From DASSKP01 sp035695045 (GTDB lineage Bacteria > Actinomycetota > Actinomycetes > JAFAQI01), in NCBI GenBank assembly GCA_035695045.1, contig DASSEX010000044.1, positions 1 through 27,217 on the forward strand: a DNA stretch of 27,217 nt. Direction: 5' to 3'. The translations under genes and the position numbers were made by a program. Numbering within the stretch: position 1 is the stretch's first letter; each line of letters opens with the position of its first letter. Below, piece after piece: positions 23,102-27,217 of this stretch. The notes under the pieces are model-generated. The model saw only the letters and a program-made list of their open reading frames with translations. It was not told where the DNA came from and ran no database searches.

Positions 23102-23562
23102 AGGTCACCGTCAAGGTCAACGGGGAGCAGCGCGAAGCCGACGTCGAGCCGCGCCGGCTGCTCGTGCACCTGCTCCGCGACGACTTCGGGCTCACCGCGA
23201 CGAACATCGGGTGCGATACGACGTCATGCGGCGCCTGCACCGTTCTCGTCGACGGCGAGTCCGTCAAGTCCTGCACCATGCTCGCTGCGTCTGCCGAGGG
23301 CCGCGAAGTGACGACGCTCGAAGGACTCGCGGCGAGCGGCGAGTGGCATCCCGTGCAGGACGCCTTCCGTGACAAGCACGGCCTGCAATGCGGTTTCTGC
23401 ACGCCCGGCATGGTGATGGCCGCCGTGTCACTGCTTCGCGAGAACCCGAAGCCGTCGGCCGAGGACGTGCGTTCCGGCTTGGAGGGCAATCTCTGTCGCT
23501 GCACGGGCTATCACAACATCGTCGCCGCAGTGCTCCAGGCGAGCTCGGGGCAGGCGCAGTGA
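23098..23562 (+). CDS. Molybdenum hydroxylase small subunit, two [2Fe-2S] clusters
   Basis: A 154-residue electron-transfer subunit. Cys39, Cys44, Cys47 and Cys59 (GCDTTSCGACTVLVDGESVKSC region) form the plant-ferredoxin-type [2Fe-2S] cluster. Cys98, Cys101, Cys133 and Cys135 (QCGFCTPGM and LCRCTGY) form the second, helical [2Fe-2S] domain. All eight cysteines are present and the length is normal. It passes electrons from the molybdenum centre of the large subunit to the FAD of the M subunit. The GTG start overlaps the preceding stop (GTGA), and its own stop overlaps the next GTG in the same way. Confidence 0.95.
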   Translation: MKVTVKVNGEQREADVEPRRLLVHLLRDDFGLTATNIGCDTTSCGACTVLVDGESVKSCTMLAASAEGREVTTLEGLAASGEWHPVQDAFRDKHGLQCGFCTPGMVMAAVSLLRENPKPSAEDVRSGLEGNLCRCTGYHNIVAAVLQASSGQAQ

Positions 23563-24392
23563 TCCCCGCGCCCTTCGACTACGTGCGCGCGGCCACCCCG
23601 GACGATGCGCTGGCCGCTCTGGGCGAGCACGGCGACGAGGCGAAGCTGCTCGCCGGTGGACAGTCGCTGCTGCCGCTGATGAAGCTTCGGCTGGCGGTGC
23701 CGACGGTCGTTGTCGACCTCACCGGTATAGACGAGCTGTCCTACGTCCGCGACGAGGGCGACAGTCTGGCTATCGGCGCGCTGACCCGGCATCACGACGT
23801 CGCGACCAATGACGTGGTGCGTCGCGAGGTGCCGATGCTCGCGCACGTCGCCGGACTCGTCGGGGACCCGCAGGTGCGTCACCGCGGGACCGTCGGCGGC
23901 TCGGTGGCGCACGCCGACCCGTCGGCGGACCTTCCCACGGCGTTGCTGGCCCTCGGGGCGTCGTACGTCGTCCGAGGTCAACAGGGCAAGCGAACCGTCA
24001 GTGCGGACGACTTCTCCACGGGCTTCCTCGAGACGGTGCTCGAGCCCGACGAGCTGCTCGTCGAGGTACAGGTGCCCAAGGCCGCGGCCTGGGGCTACGA
24101 GAAGTTCACCCGGCGCGCGATCGACTGGGCGACCGTTGCCGCCGCGACCGTCAGGCGAGCCGACGGAAGCGTCGCGGTCGCCCTCGCCAACATGGGACCC
24201 ACCGTGCTGCGCGCCGCCGCCGTCGAGCAGGCGGTCGCATCCGGCTCCGGCGCTGCCGAGGCATCGGCCCTGGCCGACGAAGGCACCGAACCCGGCAGTG
24301 ACGTGACCGCAAGTGCTGACTACCGCCGACATCTCGCGCGAGTGCTGACAAGTCGGGCGCTGGCGGCCTGTCTTTCGGGAGACCGTGACTAG
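23559..24392 (+). CDS. Molybdenum hydroxylase medium (FAD-binding) subunit
   Basis: A 277-residue FAD-binding subunit of the CoxM/XdhB family. The two FAD motifs are visible: AGGQSLLPLMKLRL (32-45) and GTVGGSVAHADPSADLP (110-126). The C-terminal CO_deh_flav_C-type region starts near YEKFTRRAIDWATVAAA. It would receive electrons from the [2Fe-2S] subunit. The GTG start lies in a GTGA overlap with the small-subunit stop, so it is translationally coupled. It is the last gene of the operon; no cofactor-maturation gene (coxD/E/F type) is in the window. A promoter for the acetate genes follows at once. Confidence 0.93.
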   Translation: MIPAPFDYVRAATPDDALAALGEHGDEAKLLAGGQSLLPLMKLRLAVPTVVVDLTGIDELSYVRDEGDSLAIGALTRHHDVATNDVVRREVPMLAHVAGLVGDPQVRHRGTVGGSVAHADPSADLPTALLALGASYVVRGQQGKRTVSADDFSTGFLETVLEPDELLVEVQVPKAAAWGYEKFTRRAIDWATVAAATVRRADGSVAVALANMGPTVLRAAAVEQAVASGSGAAEASALADEGTEPGSDVTASADYRRHLARVLTSRALAACLSGDRD

Positions 24393-24398
24393 GCAACA

Positions 24399-24427
24399 TT
24401 GACTGCTCCGGTCAGGCGGAGTGCAAT
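24399..24427 (+). promoter_or_regulatory. Sigma-70-type promoter of the acetate uptake/activation genes
   Basis: TTGACT (24399-24404) and TGCAAT (24422-24427) are separated by exactly 17 bases. The predicted start near 24434 gives a leader of about 28 bases carrying GGAGG at 24452-24456. Confidence 0.5.
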
Positions 24428-24462
24428 GCCTCTTGCCGCGACACTCAGGCCGGAGGTGCCTC

Positions 24463-25131
24463 ATGACACACAGCACAGACATCCGGACCGCCCCCGAGGC
24501 GACGACCGCTGCAGGCGTCGTACCTCCCGTGGCTGATCCGGCCCCACTCGGACTCGCCGCGTTCGCCCTGACGACGTTCCTCCTGTCGGCGAAGAACGCG
24601 CACTGGACCGACGGCACCGACGCGTGGCTCGGCTACGCGCTCGCCTACGGTGGCCTGGTGCAGCTGCTCGCCGGCATGTGGGAGTTCCGCAACCGCAACG
24701 TGTTCGGGTCGACGGCGTTCTCGACCTACGGCGGCTTCTGGATCGGTCTCGGCCTCTACGTGCTGTTGGTGGCGCCGTCGGCCAAGCAGGTGTCGCAGGT
24801 CGACAACGACCTCGGGTGGATCCTGCTGGCGTTCGCCATCTTCAACACCTACATGCTCCTGTGGAGCACGCAGGTCAACGTGGCGGTGTTCCTGGTCTTC
24901 CTCACCCTCGAGGCCACCGAGGTCATCCTGTTCATCGGCAACTTCGCCTCGAACGAGAACATCATCAAGCTCGGCGGGTGGATCGGTGTGCTGACCGCTG
25001 CCGTCGCCTGGTACGCCTCCGCCGCCGGCGTGATCAACGGCATGACCGGACGCGCCGCGCTGTGGGTCGGGCAGAAGTTCGCCTTCGGAGCCACTCGCGC
25101 CGGCAGTCCGCTGCCACGCACCAACTCGTGA
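24463..25131 (+). CDS. Acetate uptake transporter, AceTr/SatP (GPR1/FUN34/YaaH) family
   Basis: A 222-residue inner-membrane permease of the acetate/succinate transporter family. Six hydrophobic helices are seen at about 27-43, 55-72, 84-103, 115-134, 138-158 and 168-190. The family signature NPAPLGL at the start of helix 1 appears as DPAPLGL (25-31), with Asp replacing the usual Asn. It probably imports acetate with protons. The ATG start has GGAGG six bases upstream. The acetyl-CoA synthetase gene follows 40 bases downstream on the same strand, which supports acetate as the substrate. Confidence 0.92.
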   Translation: MTHSTDIRTAPEATTAAGVVPPVADPAPLGLAAFALTTFLLSAKNAHWTDGTDAWLGYALAYGGLVQLLAGMWEFRNRNVFGSTAFSTYGGFWIGLGLYVLLVAPSAKQVSQVDNDLGWILLAFAIFNTYMLLWSTQVNVAVFLVFLTLEATEVILFIGNFASNENIIKLGGWIGVLTAAVAWYASAAGVINGMTGRAALWVGQKFAFGATRAGSPLPRTNS

Positions 25132-25171
25132 CGGGATCCTGACATCGGCTCGATGAGTGAGGAGTGACGTG

Positions 25172-27147
<1,976 letters not shown>

Positions 27148-27151
<4 letters not shown>

Positions 27152-27217
27152 GCGCGCTCCACGACTTCGACTTCCTTCAAGGCTCGTGGCGGGTGCGCAA
27201 CCGCCGGTTGCGCACCC
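27148..27217 (+). CDS. DUF1579-like protein, 5' fragment
   Basis: GTG 27148 in a GTGA overlap with the acs stop opens a frame that runs off the window after 23 codons. The start reads VSALHDFDFLQGSWRVRNRR, matching the DFDFLxGxWxVxNRRL opening I recall from DUF1579-like actinobacterial hypothetical proteins. Function is unknown. The last 27 bases are a perfect palindrome. Confidence 0.6.

Overview
The window is chromosomal DNA from a high-GC actinomycete. The evidence is strong G/C third-position bias, many GTG starts, a mycothiol ligase (mshC), a luciferase-like F420-type oxidoreductase, and an uncharacterised actinobacterial gene trio (SCO1664-like kinase-fold protein, DUF3090, MSMEG_4193-type phosphomutase). 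I cannot place the genus. Gene density is high, no gap exceeds about 170 bases, and I see no insertion sequence, prophage or CRISPR array. Most of it reads as core genome.

Layout. 1-5000: a PAC2 protein converges on mshC. The SCO1664-like and DUF3090 genes lie upstream of mshC on the same strand. A secreted-protein gene (3623-4288, opposite strand) separates them from the phosphomutase. 5000-6730: two small genes converge on a strong hairpin, followed by the F420-type oxidoreductase with its own hairpin. 6766-11106: a rightward run of aldo/keto reductase, THUMP-like methyltransferase, RecD2-like helicase and DUF5703, the first three tightly overlapped. 11107-13628: a large inverted repeat, then a lipoprotein-M20 peptidase operon on the minus strand. 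13717-14944: a secreted lytic transglycosylase and tRNA-Leu(GAG). 14957-17747: two soluble signalling genes on the minus strand, a receiver/RsbW-like ATPase fusion and a receiver-PAS-PAS-histidine kinase. 17797-19341: a GH13 glucosidase. 19321-20657: a minus-strand tandem-STAS operon whose middle gene has an unresolved reading frame. 20816-24392: a molybdenum hydroxylase in L-S-M order, joined by GTGA overlaps. 24463-27151: an acetate-uptake permease and acetyl-CoA synthetase, then the start of a DUF1579-like gene at the window edge.

How genes work together. The permease and acetyl-CoA synthetase form an acetate uptake/activation pair. The three molybdenum-enzyme subunits make one complex. 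The receiver/HATPase protein, the hybrid kinase and the tandem-STAS protein look like parts of a phospho-relay and partner-switching network. The kinase-fold protein, DUF3090 and histidine phosphatase form the best candidate for an undescribed system here.

A recurring pattern is a TANNNT-like hexamer placed 6-7 bases before the start codon in at least seven genes without a clear Shine-Dalgarno site, which suggests widespread leaderless transcription. All functions are read from sequence by eye. No database search was run.
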